A stretch of 64,000 nucleotides of DNA from Bacteroides thetaiotaomicron VPI-5482 (GTDB lineage: Bacteria; Bacteroidota; Bacteroidia; Bacteroidales; Bacteroidaceae), in contig NC_004663.1 in the NCBI RefSeq assembly GCF_000011065.1, positions 5,084,001 through 5,148,000 on the forward strand. The letters are read 5' to 3'. The translations under genes and the position numbers were made by a program. Below are positions 42,595 to 51,614 of this stretch, piece by piece. Position 1 is the stretch's first letter; every line of letters starts with the position of its first letter. The notes beneath the pieces are model-generated. The model did no database searches. It was given only the letters and a program-made list of their open reading frames with translations, and was not told the origin of the DNA.

Positions 42595-43983
42595 ATGACT
42601 CTAATCAAATCTATCTCTGGAATCCGCGGAACTATTGGCGGAGGAGCGGGTGAGGGACTAAATCCGCTTGACATTGTAAAATTCACCTCGGCTTATGCTA
42701 CTTTGATTCGTAAGACCTGTAAGGCACAAAGCAACAAAATTGTAGTGGGACGCGACGCCCGCATCTCAGGTGAAATGGTAAAAAACGTAGTTGTCGGCAC
42801 ACTGATGGGAATGGGCTGGGATGTTGTAGACATCGATCTGGCTTCTACCCCGACTACCGAGCTGGCTGTGACGATGGAAGGCGCCTGTGGCGGTATCATC
42901 CTGACAGCTTCTCACAACCCCAAACAGTGGAACGCACTGAAACTACTCAATGAACATGGAGAATTCCTGAATGCGGAAGAAGGCAATGAAGTACTTCGTA
43001 TTGCTGAGGCTGAGGAATTCGACTATGCCGATGTAGACCACTTGGGCTCTTATCGCAAAGACCTGACTTACAATCAAAAACATATTGATAGCGTACTGGC
43101 TCTCGACCTGGTAGATGTGGAAGCTATCAAGAAAGCGAATTTCCGTGTAGCTATCGACTGTGTAAACTCTGTAGGAGGTATTATCCTTCCGGAACTTCTG
43201 GAACGTCTGGGTGTGAAACATGTAGAGAAACTCTATTGCGAACCTACCGGAAACTTCCAGCACAACCCCGAACCACTTGAAAAGAACCTGGGTGACATCA
43301 TGAACCTGATGAAAGGTGGAAAAGCGGATGTTGCATTTGTTGTAGACCCGGATGTTGATCGTTTGGCTATGATCTGCGAGAACGGTGTCATGTACGGTGA
43401 AGAATATACATTGGTTACTGTAGCTGATTATGTATTGAAGCATACTCCGGGCAATACGGTTTCTAATTTGAGCTCTACCCGTGCTTTGCGTGATGTAACC
43501 CGCAAATACGGTATGGAATATAGCGCCTCTGCTGTAGGAGAAGTAAATGTAGTCACCAAGATGAAAGCAACGAATGCTGTAATTGGCGGTGAAGGAAACG
43601 GTGGAGTGATCTATCCTGCCAGCCATTACGGACGTGACGCTTTGGTAGGTATCGCTTTATTCCTCAGCCATCTGGCTCACGAAGGGAAGAAGGTGAGCGA
43701 GCTTCGTGCTACTTATCCTCCTTATTTCATAGCCAAGAATCGGGTAGATCTGATACCGGAAATCGATGTGGATGCTATCCTGGCTAAAGTAAAGGAAATC
43801 TATAAGAACGAGGAAATCAATGACATCGACGGTGTGAAGATTGACTTCGCTGATAAGTGGGTGCACCTGCGCAAGAGCAATACGGAACCGATTATTCGTG
43901 TGTACAGCGAGGCTTCGACCATGGGAGCTGCTGAAGAGATCGGTCAGAAAATTATGGATGTAATCAATGAACTAGCCAAGTAA
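42595..43983 (+). CDS. glmM: Phosphoglucosamine mutase (phosphohexomutase superfamily)
   Basis: 462 residues. It converts glucosamine 6-phosphate to glucosamine 1-phosphate for cell-wall precursors. The start SISGIRGTIGG is typical. The phosphoserine loop is IILTASHNPKQWNALK, the metal loop is VVDPDVDRLAM, the sugar loop is GGEGNGGVIYP, and the phosphate-binding loop is RKSNTEPIIRVYSEA. Some members of this superfamily act on mannose or glucose phosphates, but these loops suit GlmM best. A strong terminator follows at 44013-44048. Confidence 0.92.
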   Translation: MTLIKSISGIRGTIGGGAGEGLNPLDIVKFTSAYATLIRKTCKAQSNKIVVGRDARISGEMVKNVVVGTLMGMGWDVVDIDLASTPTTELAVTMEGACGGIILTASHNPKQWNALKLLNEHGEFLNAEEGNEVLRIAEAEEFDYADVDHLGSYRKDLTYNQKHIDSVLALDLVDVEAIKKANFRVAIDCVNSVGGIILPELLERLGVKHVEKLYCEPTGNFQHNPEPLEKNLGDIMNLMKGGKADVAFVVDPDVDRLAMICENGVMYGEEYTLVTVADYVLKHTPGNTVSNLSSTRALRDVTRKYGMEYSASAVGEVNVVTKMKATNAVIGGEGNGGVIYPASHYGRDALVGIALFLSHLAHEGKKVSELRATYPPYFIAKNRVDLIPEIDVDAILAKVKEIYKNEEINDIDGVKIDFADKWVHLRKSNTEPIIRVYSEASTMGAAEEIGQKIMDVINELAK

Positions 43984-44012
43984 CAGCAATCAACTAGCTT
44001 TGAGCATAATAA

Positions 44013-44048
44013 GAGAGGGAGGACTAATAAACGAGTCCTCCCTTTTTT
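44013..44048 (+). terminator. Intrinsic terminator after glmM
   Basis: GGGAGGACT and AGTCCTCCC form a perfect stem, followed by TTTTTT. Confidence 0.9.
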
Positions 44049-44112
44049 CATGCCTTTCTGAGATACCTATTTGTTAATGTGAGGTTTGTAACCGCTGAAG
44101 GCGAAAAAAACT

Positions 44113-44144
44113 TTTGGTAATTTGCTACCGAAAATATACCTTTG
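44113..44144 (+). promoter_or_regulatory. Promoter of the first hybrid regulator
   Basis: TTTG at 44113-44116 and TACCTTTG at 44137-44144, 20 bases apart. It shows that the ATG at 44179, not an upstream in-frame TTG, is the start. Confidence 0.7.
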
Positions 44145-44178
44145 TGCATATTATTATCTGATTACTTTCCAAAATGCT

Positions 44179-47100
44179 ATGAGAATACGCCTGATTCTAG
44201 TTTTTATCACATTGATTTGTCCATTGATTAGCATAGCTGACAATGTAAAGGATGCCTATCTTTTCCAAAAGGTGGACTACCAGCAGGGATTGTCCAATAG
44301 CGCCGTACTTTGTCTTTTTCAGGATAATGAGGGATTGATGTGGTTTGGTACCTATGATGGGGTAAATTGTTACGATGGGAAAAGTATGGAAGTATTTCGT
44401 TCAGACTTTTCGGAACAAAAGACGCTGAGCAATAACATTATTCATTCTATTCAGCAGGCAGACAGCAGTTGCTTATGGATAACTACACATTTGGGAGCCA
44501 ATCGTTTTTCGAAGGATTCACGGCAGGTAATCTGCAATTATGAATTTGACACTGATTTCGTGATTCATTCCAACCATGCAGGTAATACATGGGCGTTGAG
44601 TTATGACTGGATTGCCTATTACAATACCCACCATCGCCGTTTTGTGCGGATTCCGATGCCCGATATTAAAATGCTGAAAGTAGATGTTCGCGCGTTTGTT
44701 ACCGACGAAGGTGAATTATACCTTTTCCCTTATGAAAGCGGTGACCTGTATCGTTTCTCTTTAAACTCTTTCGATCAGGATACCTTGTCTACGCGTCTCA
44801 CTACTACTCCCTCACATTTTCACTCCAAGCAGATACAGTATGTCTGCTATCAGAATGGTGTATTCTGTTTCTATGATTCGGATTATGATCTTTTTGTGTA
44901 TGATATATCAAGAAAGTCTAAGATTTACATCCGTAACATTGGTGAGATGGTTCATAAATATGGGCAAATAACGGGAATTGTACCTTTCTATGAGGATATT
45001 GTTATCGCATTCCAGACGAATGGTCTGATTCGCTTGCGTCTTTCTCAAAAGTATGCAGAGGAGATTATCGATCAGAATATGCGTATCTATGGTATTTATA
45101 ATGACTCCCGGCAAGGGGTACTGTGGGTAGGAACCGACGGGCAAGGAGCCATTATGTATTCCAAGAAGTATTCTATTGCCACTAATCTGATGTTAAACAG
45201 TTTCTCACCTAATTTGACCCGTCAGGTAAGGTCGATAATGACCGACAAATACGGGGGACTTTGGTTTGGAACAAAGGGAGACGGGCTGCTGCATGTGAAA
45301 AACTATCGGGACGGGGTACACGCATCCAACACAGAGGTTTACTCGCTGGATAAAAAGCAGAATGCGATGTCGTATGTCAAGCAGAACAGGGAATTTCAGG
45401 TATACTCCATGTTGGAGAGCCGTTATAGGAATGGATTCTGGGTTGGAACCGGCTCTTCGGGCTTGTGCTATTATTCTTTTGATAATGGAAAGTTGCATGA
45501 ACTTTCAAATAGGGAAACAGGAACTGGAAGAGAAGTGGCAGAAGTGCATTCCATCTTTGAGGAAAGCGATAGTGTCCTTTATCTGGCGACTTCGGGTAAA
45601 GGTTTTTATAAAGTAATAGTAGATAACAGTAAGCAGGACGTTCAAATCAAATCGTGGAAGAATTATCGTTTTTACCATGAGCAACAAGAGCTTAACCTTT
45701 TTTATAGTATGGTGCCACAAGGAGATTCCCTGTTGTGGCTGGGAAGCAGGCAAAAGGGATTGATACGTTTTGACCGGAAAACGGAAGAGTATCAGATCTA
45801 TTCCCTGAATGAGATTCTGCATAAATCTGTAGACGATATTCTCTGTTTGCACTGGCATGGAGAGCAATTGTATGTGGGCACTACCTCCGGCTTGGTGCGC
45901 GTTACTTTTAAAGAACGCAAACTGGAAGCGGATTATATCGGTCGTGAACAAGGGTTGCTTAATGACATGATTCATAGTATTCTGGAAGATGCCAACGGGC
46001 TGCTGTGGCTGGGTACGAATCGCGGACTGATCAAATTCAATCCGGAAAATTCATTTTCTCATGCCTATTATTACAGCGGAGGCATTCAGATAGGAGAGTT
46101 TAGCGATGATGCATATTACCGTTGTCCATATACCGGTTGTCTTTTCTTCGGAGGAATCAACGGATTGCTCTACCTTGATAAGAAGGTGTCGGCAGCACCG
46201 GAATATTATCCGGAAATATTATTGCGTAAGCTGATCATAGAAAAGACATTTGTCAATTTGCAAGACCATTATTTGCCGGACAGGAAAGGGCTGCGGATGC
46301 AGGGAGCCAATCTTTCGTTTTCTTTATTCTTTGTTGTACCTGATTATGCCAGTGGTGGCGATGTGGAATACTCGTATATGCTCGAAGGTTATGATAAGGA
46401 CTGGGGAGCTTTCAGCAGTGTGAATGAAGCATCCTATTTCAGCGTCCCGTCCGGAGATTATCTGTTTAAGGTTCGCTATAAGAAAGATGTGTTTGCTACA
46501 GAATACAAGACCTTCACGATTCCCGTACACATTCTGCCCCCTTGGTATCGCACAGTGTATGCGTACATTGTTTATATACTATTGGGTATCGTATTGGTAA
46601 TGTATGTGATTCATCTTTTCCGCAAGTATTTTCGTCATGAACGGATGATGAAGAAACTGCTGGAGTCGGAAAATCGAAATATATCTCTGGCGGCGGATAG
46701 TTATCAGGCGCGTGAGGTGCTCAATACTTGTACTCTCATTTATCAGGCTTGTGATCAGCTAAACGACAAGAATATCTCCTCTGAAGGACATGCAGAGAAA
46801 ATAGGTCAGATTCGTGAATCCGTGATGTCCTTGCTCTTTGGGTGTGGGTTGGGTGATGAATGTTTCCGTTTGTTGTCGTCGCTGCATTTTTCGGTTTCGG
46901 GGCGTTTGTCTCTTTTGAAGATGGCGGAAGAGGTGCTTCAAGTACTTGAAAAAGAAGGCCATGATGTCTCTTCGATACAGTTAGACATTCCGGAAAATTT
47001 CACTTATCCCGCCTATAAGAATGCGTTACGTTGTATCCTTTATTTCAGTTACCTTTATATTTCCAGTTGTAAGACAGAGAAGGTATCGGTGACGGTGACA

Positions 47101-48153
47101 GAAGAAGCAGGTTGTATGATGCTGACATTTGTTTCTCCGGATGAAACAGTGAAAGGATTGAAGGATGTATTGTCCGGAGAAGAACTCTTGTCTATCAGGG
47201 CGAAAGATTCGGATGATATGTTTAGGATACGGACCATGCAACGTTTCGTGTTTTCTGCATTGAAGCAGCAGAATAGTGTGATGCGTTATATAACCCCTGT
47301 AGGGCAGGATAATCAGTTGACTATCACATTCGATCCGGTTGTTGTGGCAGAGCAGAATGAAGTGAGAAAAACAGTTTTGTTGTTGGAAGACAGGGAAGAG
47401 ATCGTCTGGTTGATCAGTGCGTTACTTTCCGATGAGTATGAAGTCCGTTCAGTGCGGAGTGTGCAGTTGGCATTTGACGAGATGCATAAGTCCGCACCGA
47501 CTTTATTTCTGGTGGATATGCTTATGTATGCCGATGCGGAAAGTACCTTTATAAAGTATGTCAATAAGAATCGTTCTATGTTGTCGAAGACAGCGTTTAT
47601 TCCGATGTTGACATGGAAAGTCAGTGCGTCTATGCAGCGGGAGTTGATTCTATGGGCAGATTCTTATATTGTTCTTCCTTATGATATACCATTCCTGAAA
47701 GAAACGATCCATAAAGTGATTTATGGCAAGCGGGAAGCCAGACAGATTTATATGGAAGACCTGGAAGGCTGGGCAGATTCTATTGTTTGTACCACTACGG
47801 AACAGGCGGATTTTGTCAGGAAGTTCTTGCAGGTCGTGGAGCAGAATCTGGATCGTGAAGATTTGGGCTCCACGTTTGTGGCAGAACAAATGTTGATGAG
47901 TTCCCGTCAGTTCTACCGGAGGTTTAAGGAGATTTCGGGTATGTCACCCAGCGATTTGATTAAAGATTACCGGATGGAGAAGGCCGCCCGTTTGTTGCAG
48001 AACGAGGAACTGTCTATTCAGGATGTAATTTCCGATGTAGGTATATCCAGTCGTGCTTACTTCTACAAAGAGTTTACCCGTAAGTTTGGCGTAACTCCTA
48101 AGGTATATAGAGAGAAGCTTTTAGGGAATGACACTCATAAAAATCAGGAGTGA
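44179..48153 (+). CDS. Hybrid two-component-type regulator (HTCS) with degenerate kinase region
   Basis: 1324 residues. After a signal peptide comes a periplasmic sensor of two seven-bladed propellers (Reg_prop repeats, for example LMWFGTYDGVNCYDG, LWFGTKGDGLLHV, LLWLGTNRGLIKFNP) and a Y_Y_Y domain (about 700-785). One membrane helix lies at about 795-815. The next 240 residues should hold HisKA and HATPase domains, but I see no HE/P-type H-box, no N-box and no DxGxG. A receiver follows (about 1065-1180) with acidic LLEDREE and Asp1113 (FLVDMLM), but the usual KP Lys is replaced (VLPYD). The last 100 residues are an AraC-type DNA-binding domain (SSRQFYRRFKEISGMSPSDL). It should control the adjacent susC-susD genes. 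Confidence 0.92.
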   Translation: MRIRLILVFITLICPLISIADNVKDAYLFQKVDYQQGLSNSAVLCLFQDNEGLMWFGTYDGVNCYDGKSMEVFRSDFSEQKTLSNNIIHSIQQADSSCLWITTHLGANRFSKDSRQVICNYEFDTDFVIHSNHAGNTWALSYDWIAYYNTHHRRFVRIPMPDIKMLKVDVRAFVTDEGELYLFPYESGDLYRFSLNSFDQDTLSTRLTTTPSHFHSKQIQYVCYQNGVFCFYDSDYDLFVYDISRKSKIYIRNIGEMVHKYGQITGIVPFYEDIVIAFQTNGLIRLRLSQKYAEEIIDQNMRIYGIYNDSRQGVLWVGTDGQGAIMYSKKYSIATNLMLNSFSPNLTRQVRSIMTDKYGGLWFGTKGDGLLHVKNYRDGVHASNTEVYSLDKKQNAMSYVKQNREFQVYSMLESRYRNGFWVGTGSSGLCYYSFDNGKLHELSNRETGTGREVAEVHSIFEESDSVLYLATSGKGFYKVIVDNSKQDVQIKSWKNYRFYHEQQELNLFYSMVPQGDSLLWLGSRQKGLIRFDRKTEEYQIYSLNEILHKSVDDILCLHWHGEQLYVGTTSGLVRVTFKERKLEADYIGREQGLLNDMIHSILEDANGLLWLGTNRGLIKFNPENSFSHAYYYSGGIQIGEFSDDAYYRCPYTGCLFFGGINGLLYLDKKVSAAPEYYPEILLRKLIIEKTFVNLQDHYLPDRKGLRMQGANLSFSLFFVVPDYASGGDVEYSYMLEGYDKDWGAFSSVNEASYFSVPSGDYLFKVRYKKDVFATEYKTFTIPVHILPPWYRTVYAYIVYILLGIVLVMYVIHLFRKYFRHERMMKKLLESENRNISLAADSYQAREVLNTCTLIYQACDQLNDKNISSEGHAEKIGQIRESVMSLLFGCGLGDECFRLLSSLHFSVSGRLSLLKMAEEVLQVLEKEGHDVSSIQLDIPENFTYPAYKNALRCILYFSYLYISSCKTEKVSVTVTEEAGCMMLTFVSPDETVKGLKDVLSGEELLSIRAKDSDDMFRIRTMQRFVFSALKQQNSVMRYITPVGQDNQLTITFDPVVVAEQNEVRKTVLLLEDREEIVWLISALLSDEYEVRSVRSVQLAFDEMHKSAPTLFLVDMLMYADAESTFIKYVNKNRSMLSKTAFIPMLTWKVSASMQRELILWADSYIVLPYDIPFLKETIHKVIYGKREARQIYMEDLEGWADSIVCTTTEQADFVRKFLQVVEQNLDREDLGSTFVAEQMLMSSRQFYRRFKEISGMSPSDLIKDYRMEKAARLLQNEELSIQDVISDVGISSRAYFYKEFTRKFGVTPKVYREKLLGNDTHKNQE

Positions 48154-48383
48154 ACAGCCAGGAAGCGGTCTGGTATTAGTTGCCAAGAAATAAATTCCCA
48201 TGCTGATCTGTGCTGCTTTTTAAGGTTGGTCTCCTTTGTACTCTCTTTTGTTTTCCATTATTTATTATTCTGATATATAGGGTATTATCCAGTACTCTAT
48301 TTTACCATCTGTACTTTAAACAGACATTTTTTCTCTTCTCTGTTTTTTGGCGCACAGGAGTATCTCATTTCTTTGGCTATTCC

Positions 48384-48393
48384 TTTAATTTGC
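48384..48393 (+). promoter_or_regulatory. Possible regulated promoter box before susC
   Basis: TTTAATTTGC lies 57 bases before the susC ATG; the identical 10-mer lies 66 bases before the second susC. It is one base shorter than the usual TAnnTTTG, which would fit an activator-dependent promoter. The 296-bp gap holds no gene. Confidence 0.4.
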
Positions 48394-48449
48394 GTCAACG
48401 TATTAAACGTATTTGGTAACCTTATTATTATTAATTAAAAACAAGTAGT

Positions 48450-51400
48450 ATGAATTTGTTTGGAATGAAAAAACATCGCATCAGGTCATTATGGCTACTA
48501 CTATTGTTACTTACGTGTAGTGTAACAGTATGGGCGCAAGGAAGTTCCGTCACAGGCCGTGTCTCTGATGAAAAAGGAGAACTGCTCATAGGGGTGAGTG
48601 TTCAGGAAAAAGGTACAACGAATGGTACCATTACCGATATGAATGGTCAGTATACCTTGAAGCTTTCAACAGGGAATCCTATTCTGCTCATATCTTATAT
48701 AGGATATAAGCCGCAAGAGGTAAAGGTAGCAAAGCAAAAAATCGTAGATGTCGTTTTGGTGGAAGATGTGTCGTCACTGGATGAAGTGGTAGTAGTGGGT
48801 TACGGCAATCAGCGTAAAGTATCCGTGGTAGGCGCTCAGTCTACGATGGATGTGAAAGACATTAAGATGCCTGCTGCAAGTCTGTCTTCTGCTATTTCCG
48901 GACGCATTGCCGGGGTGGTTGCCGTTCAGCGTAGCGGCGAACCCGGTCACGATGAATCGGATATCTGGATTCGTGGTTTATCTTCCTTGCTCGGACAGAG
49001 TTCCAGTCCCCTTGTGCTCGTTGATGGGGTAGAACGTAGTTTCAACAATATCGACCCTGAAGATATCGAATCGTTTACAGTGCTGAAAGACGCTTCCGCA
49101 ACTGCAGTATATGGTGTACGTGGTGCCAACGGAGTCGTGATTGTGAAAACCAAACCCGGTAAAGTAGGCAAACCGCAGTTTAGTGTGGACTATTACGAAA
49201 GTTTTACCCGCCTGACCAAGAAAGTAGATATGGCAGATGCCTACACTTACATGGATGCACGCAACGAGGCGCAGATGAATACAAGCGGTACACTTAAATA
49301 TTCGGCTGCTTATATCGAAGCGACAAAGAAGGCCAACGGTTTATTGCCGAATGACAATCCCCGATTGTATAATCCTTACCTGTATCCGGCCATCGACTGG
49401 GCAGATAACCTGTTCAATGACTGGGGACACAACCGTCGCGGGAATATTAATATCCGTGGTGGTGTACCTAATGCAAACTATTATGCTTCATTGAGTTACT
49501 ACGGAGAAACCGGTATGACCCGCAACTTCAAGCTGGAGAACTACAATACTCAGATGAAGTACGACCGTTATAACTTCACCTCCAATCTGAATCTGAAGCC
49601 GACTTCCAAGACGACGGTTGATCTGGGTTTTTCCGGTTATCTGGGACAGGGACACTATCCGCAGAGCAGCACCAGTTCGCTGTACGCAGCCTGTATGGAT
49701 GTGAATCCGGTTATTTATCCTTTGTTGCTGCCCAACGGTACCGTGTCCGGTATCAACTCACAGCAAAAGTTCAACCCTTACGGTCTGCTGGCTCGCGGAG
49801 GTTATTATGATGAATTTTCCAGCCAGTTAAATTCTAATATCCGCGTGAAGCAGGACTTGGATTTCTGGAAGTGGAGCAAAGGACTTTCCGCTTCTGCCAT
49901 GGTAGCTTTCGATACTTACAATTCACGTAAGAGAAAGTATAACCGGAATGAACCGATGTACACCTTTGCCGGTAAAACGGATGAAAACGGAATCTGGATA
50001 GAAGACACCTTGTTTGATGAAGAAACAGGCGATTACCTCTACTCGGTGCTGAAAGAAGCGGATGGTAGCCTGTCACTTCAGACACCGGAGCAATGGAGCA
50101 GCCGCACGGTGTATACAGAAGCATCCTTGAACTATGATCGTAGTTTCGGTGCTCATCGGGTAGGAGGTCTGTTGCTTTACAATCAGAAAGTATATTGGGA
50201 TTTGAATGCGACGGATGTCATTGGCGGTATGCCTTACAAGCAACGCGGTTTTGCCGGACGTGCTACTTATTCATGGAACGACCGTTACTTCGCAGAATTC
50301 AATCTCGGTATCAATGGTTCGGAGAACTTCAGTCCGGGCAAGCGTTATGGTGTTTTCCCTGCTTTTGGTCTGGGATGGGCAGTCTCCAATGAATCTTTCT
50401 GGAATCCGGTTCGCAAATACATTTCCTTCCTCAAATTCCGCTATACGGACGGATGGGTCGGCAGTGATACCGCAACAGGCAGACGCTTCATGTATCAGGG
50501 GGTGTTCACCGGTCTGACAGGAACCATGTTCGGAACCAATTATACAAGTGCCAACGGGTATGGAGAAGAAAAGTACGGTGTAAATGTCACTTGGTCTAAA
50601 TCCAGAAAGCAAGATTTGGGTATCGATATCAAGTTTCTGAATGATAATCTGTCCTTTGTAGTCGACTTTTTCAAGGAACGTCGCGACAACATCTTCCTGC
50701 AACGCAGTACAATCCCCAGCTACGCAGGATGGATCGAAAACCCTTATGCTAATCTGGGTGTCGTAGAAAACAAAGGTATAGAGCTGGCGATGGACTATAC
50801 ACAACGGCTGGGTAAGAAGACATTCCTTACGGTACGTGGCAATCTGACTTTCAATAAAGACAAGATTATAGAGAATGACGAACCGCCGGTAGACTATCCT
50901 TGGATGGAGACACGCGGTACGAATGTAAATGCGACTTGGGGATTCATAGCCGATGGGCTCTTTACCAGTCAGGCGGAGATTGAAGACCATGCTACCCAGT
51001 TCGGAACAGTACATGTAGGCGATATCAAATACCGTGACTTGAACGGAGACGGTGTGATCGACAACTATGACAAGACCGTCATCGGACGCGGTGATGTCCC
51101 TAGAATCTATTACGGATTCGGTGCCGACCTACAGATCGGAGACTTTTCTATCAGTGCCCTGTTTCAGGGAACCGGACAGGCTGACCGCTATCTGGACGGC
51201 ATTTGTATCAAGCCTTTCTGGGATGACGAAGGCCGTGACAATGTCTTTGCCAACATCCACGACCGCTGGAGTCCCGACGATCCGACCAATCAGGATGTGT
51301 TCTATCCACGCATGTATGTCGGCAGTGACGCCAACACGAACAATGTTCAGAAAAGTTCGTGGTGGGTGAAAGACGTCAGCTTCCTGCGTCTGAAACAACT

Positions 51401-51593
51401 GAACATATCCTATAATATACCGAAAAAACTGCTGGACAGATGTTTCCTCAAAAGTGCAAGCGTCTACCTTATGGGTACGAATCTGCTTACCTTCTCTAAT
51501 TTCAAGCTGTGGGACCCGGAACTGAATACGAGCAACGGAACAGCTTATCCGAATGTATCCAGCTATTCGGTCGGAGTCAAGTTTAGTTTTTAA
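48450..51593 (+). CDS. SusC-like TonB-dependent outer-membrane transporter
   Basis: 1047 residues. The signal peptide ends at VTVWAQG. An N-terminal carboxypeptidase-regulatory-like domain (about 30-110, VTGRVSDEKGELLIGVSVQEKG) precedes the TonB box region and the plug (about 115-240, VVVVGYGNQRKVSVVGAQS, SSLDEVV and DASATAVYGVRGANGVVIVKT). The 22-strand barrel fills the rest and ends with an aromatic last strand, SSYSVGVKFSF. It imports glycan fragments bound by the SusD partner encoded 21 bases downstream. Substrate is unknown; the fucosidase in the same locus suggests a fucosylated glycan. Confidence 0.96.
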   Translation: MNLFGMKKHRIRSLWLLLLLLTCSVTVWAQGSSVTGRVSDEKGELLIGVSVQEKGTTNGTITDMNGQYTLKLSTGNPILLISYIGYKPQEVKVAKQKIVDVVLVEDVSSLDEVVVVGYGNQRKVSVVGAQSTMDVKDIKMPAASLSSAISGRIAGVVAVQRSGEPGHDESDIWIRGLSSLLGQSSSPLVLVDGVERSFNNIDPEDIESFTVLKDASATAVYGVRGANGVVIVKTKPGKVGKPQFSVDYYESFTRLTKKVDMADAYTYMDARNEAQMNTSGTLKYSAAYIEATKKANGLLPNDNPRLYNPYLYPAIDWADNLFNDWGHNRRGNINIRGGVPNANYYASLSYYGETGMTRNFKLENYNTQMKYDRYNFTSNLNLKPTSKTTVDLGFSGYLGQGHYPQSSTSSLYAACMDVNPVIYPLLLPNGTVSGINSQQKFNPYGLLARGGYYDEFSSQLNSNIRVKQDLDFWKWSKGLSASAMVAFDTYNSRKRKYNRNEPMYTFAGKTDENGIWIEDTLFDEETGDYLYSVLKEADGSLSLQTPEQWSSRTVYTEASLNYDRSFGAHRVGGLLLYNQKVYWDLNATDVIGGMPYKQRGFAGRATYSWNDRYFAEFNLGINGSENFSPGKRYGVFPAFGLGWAVSNESFWNPVRKYISFLKFRYTDGWVGSDTATGRRFMYQGVFTGLTGTMFGTNYTSANGYGEEKYGVNVTWSKSRKQDLGIDIKFLNDNLSFVVDFFKERRDNIFLQRSTIPSYAGWIENPYANLGVVENKGIELAMDYTQRLGKKTFLTVRGNLTFNKDKIIENDEPPVDYPWMETRGTNVNATWGFIADGLFTSQAEIEDHATQFGTVHVGDIKYRDLNGDGVIDNYDKTVIGRGDVPRIYYGFGADLQIGDFSISALFQGTGQADRYLDGICIKPFWDDEGRDNVFANIHDRWSPDDPTNQDVFYPRMYVGSDANTNNVQKSSWWVKDVSFLRLKQLNISYNIPKKLLDRCFLKSASVYLMGTNLLTFSNFKLWDPELNTSNGTAYPNVSSYSVGVKFSF

Positions 51594-51614
51594 CCCTAAA
51601 GTCAAATAATCGTT

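Noticed and set aside
48210..48419. 69-codon plus-strand frame before susC
   Set aside because: Phe/Leu-rich translation of a T-rich leader; the shared TTTAATTTGC box lies inside it.
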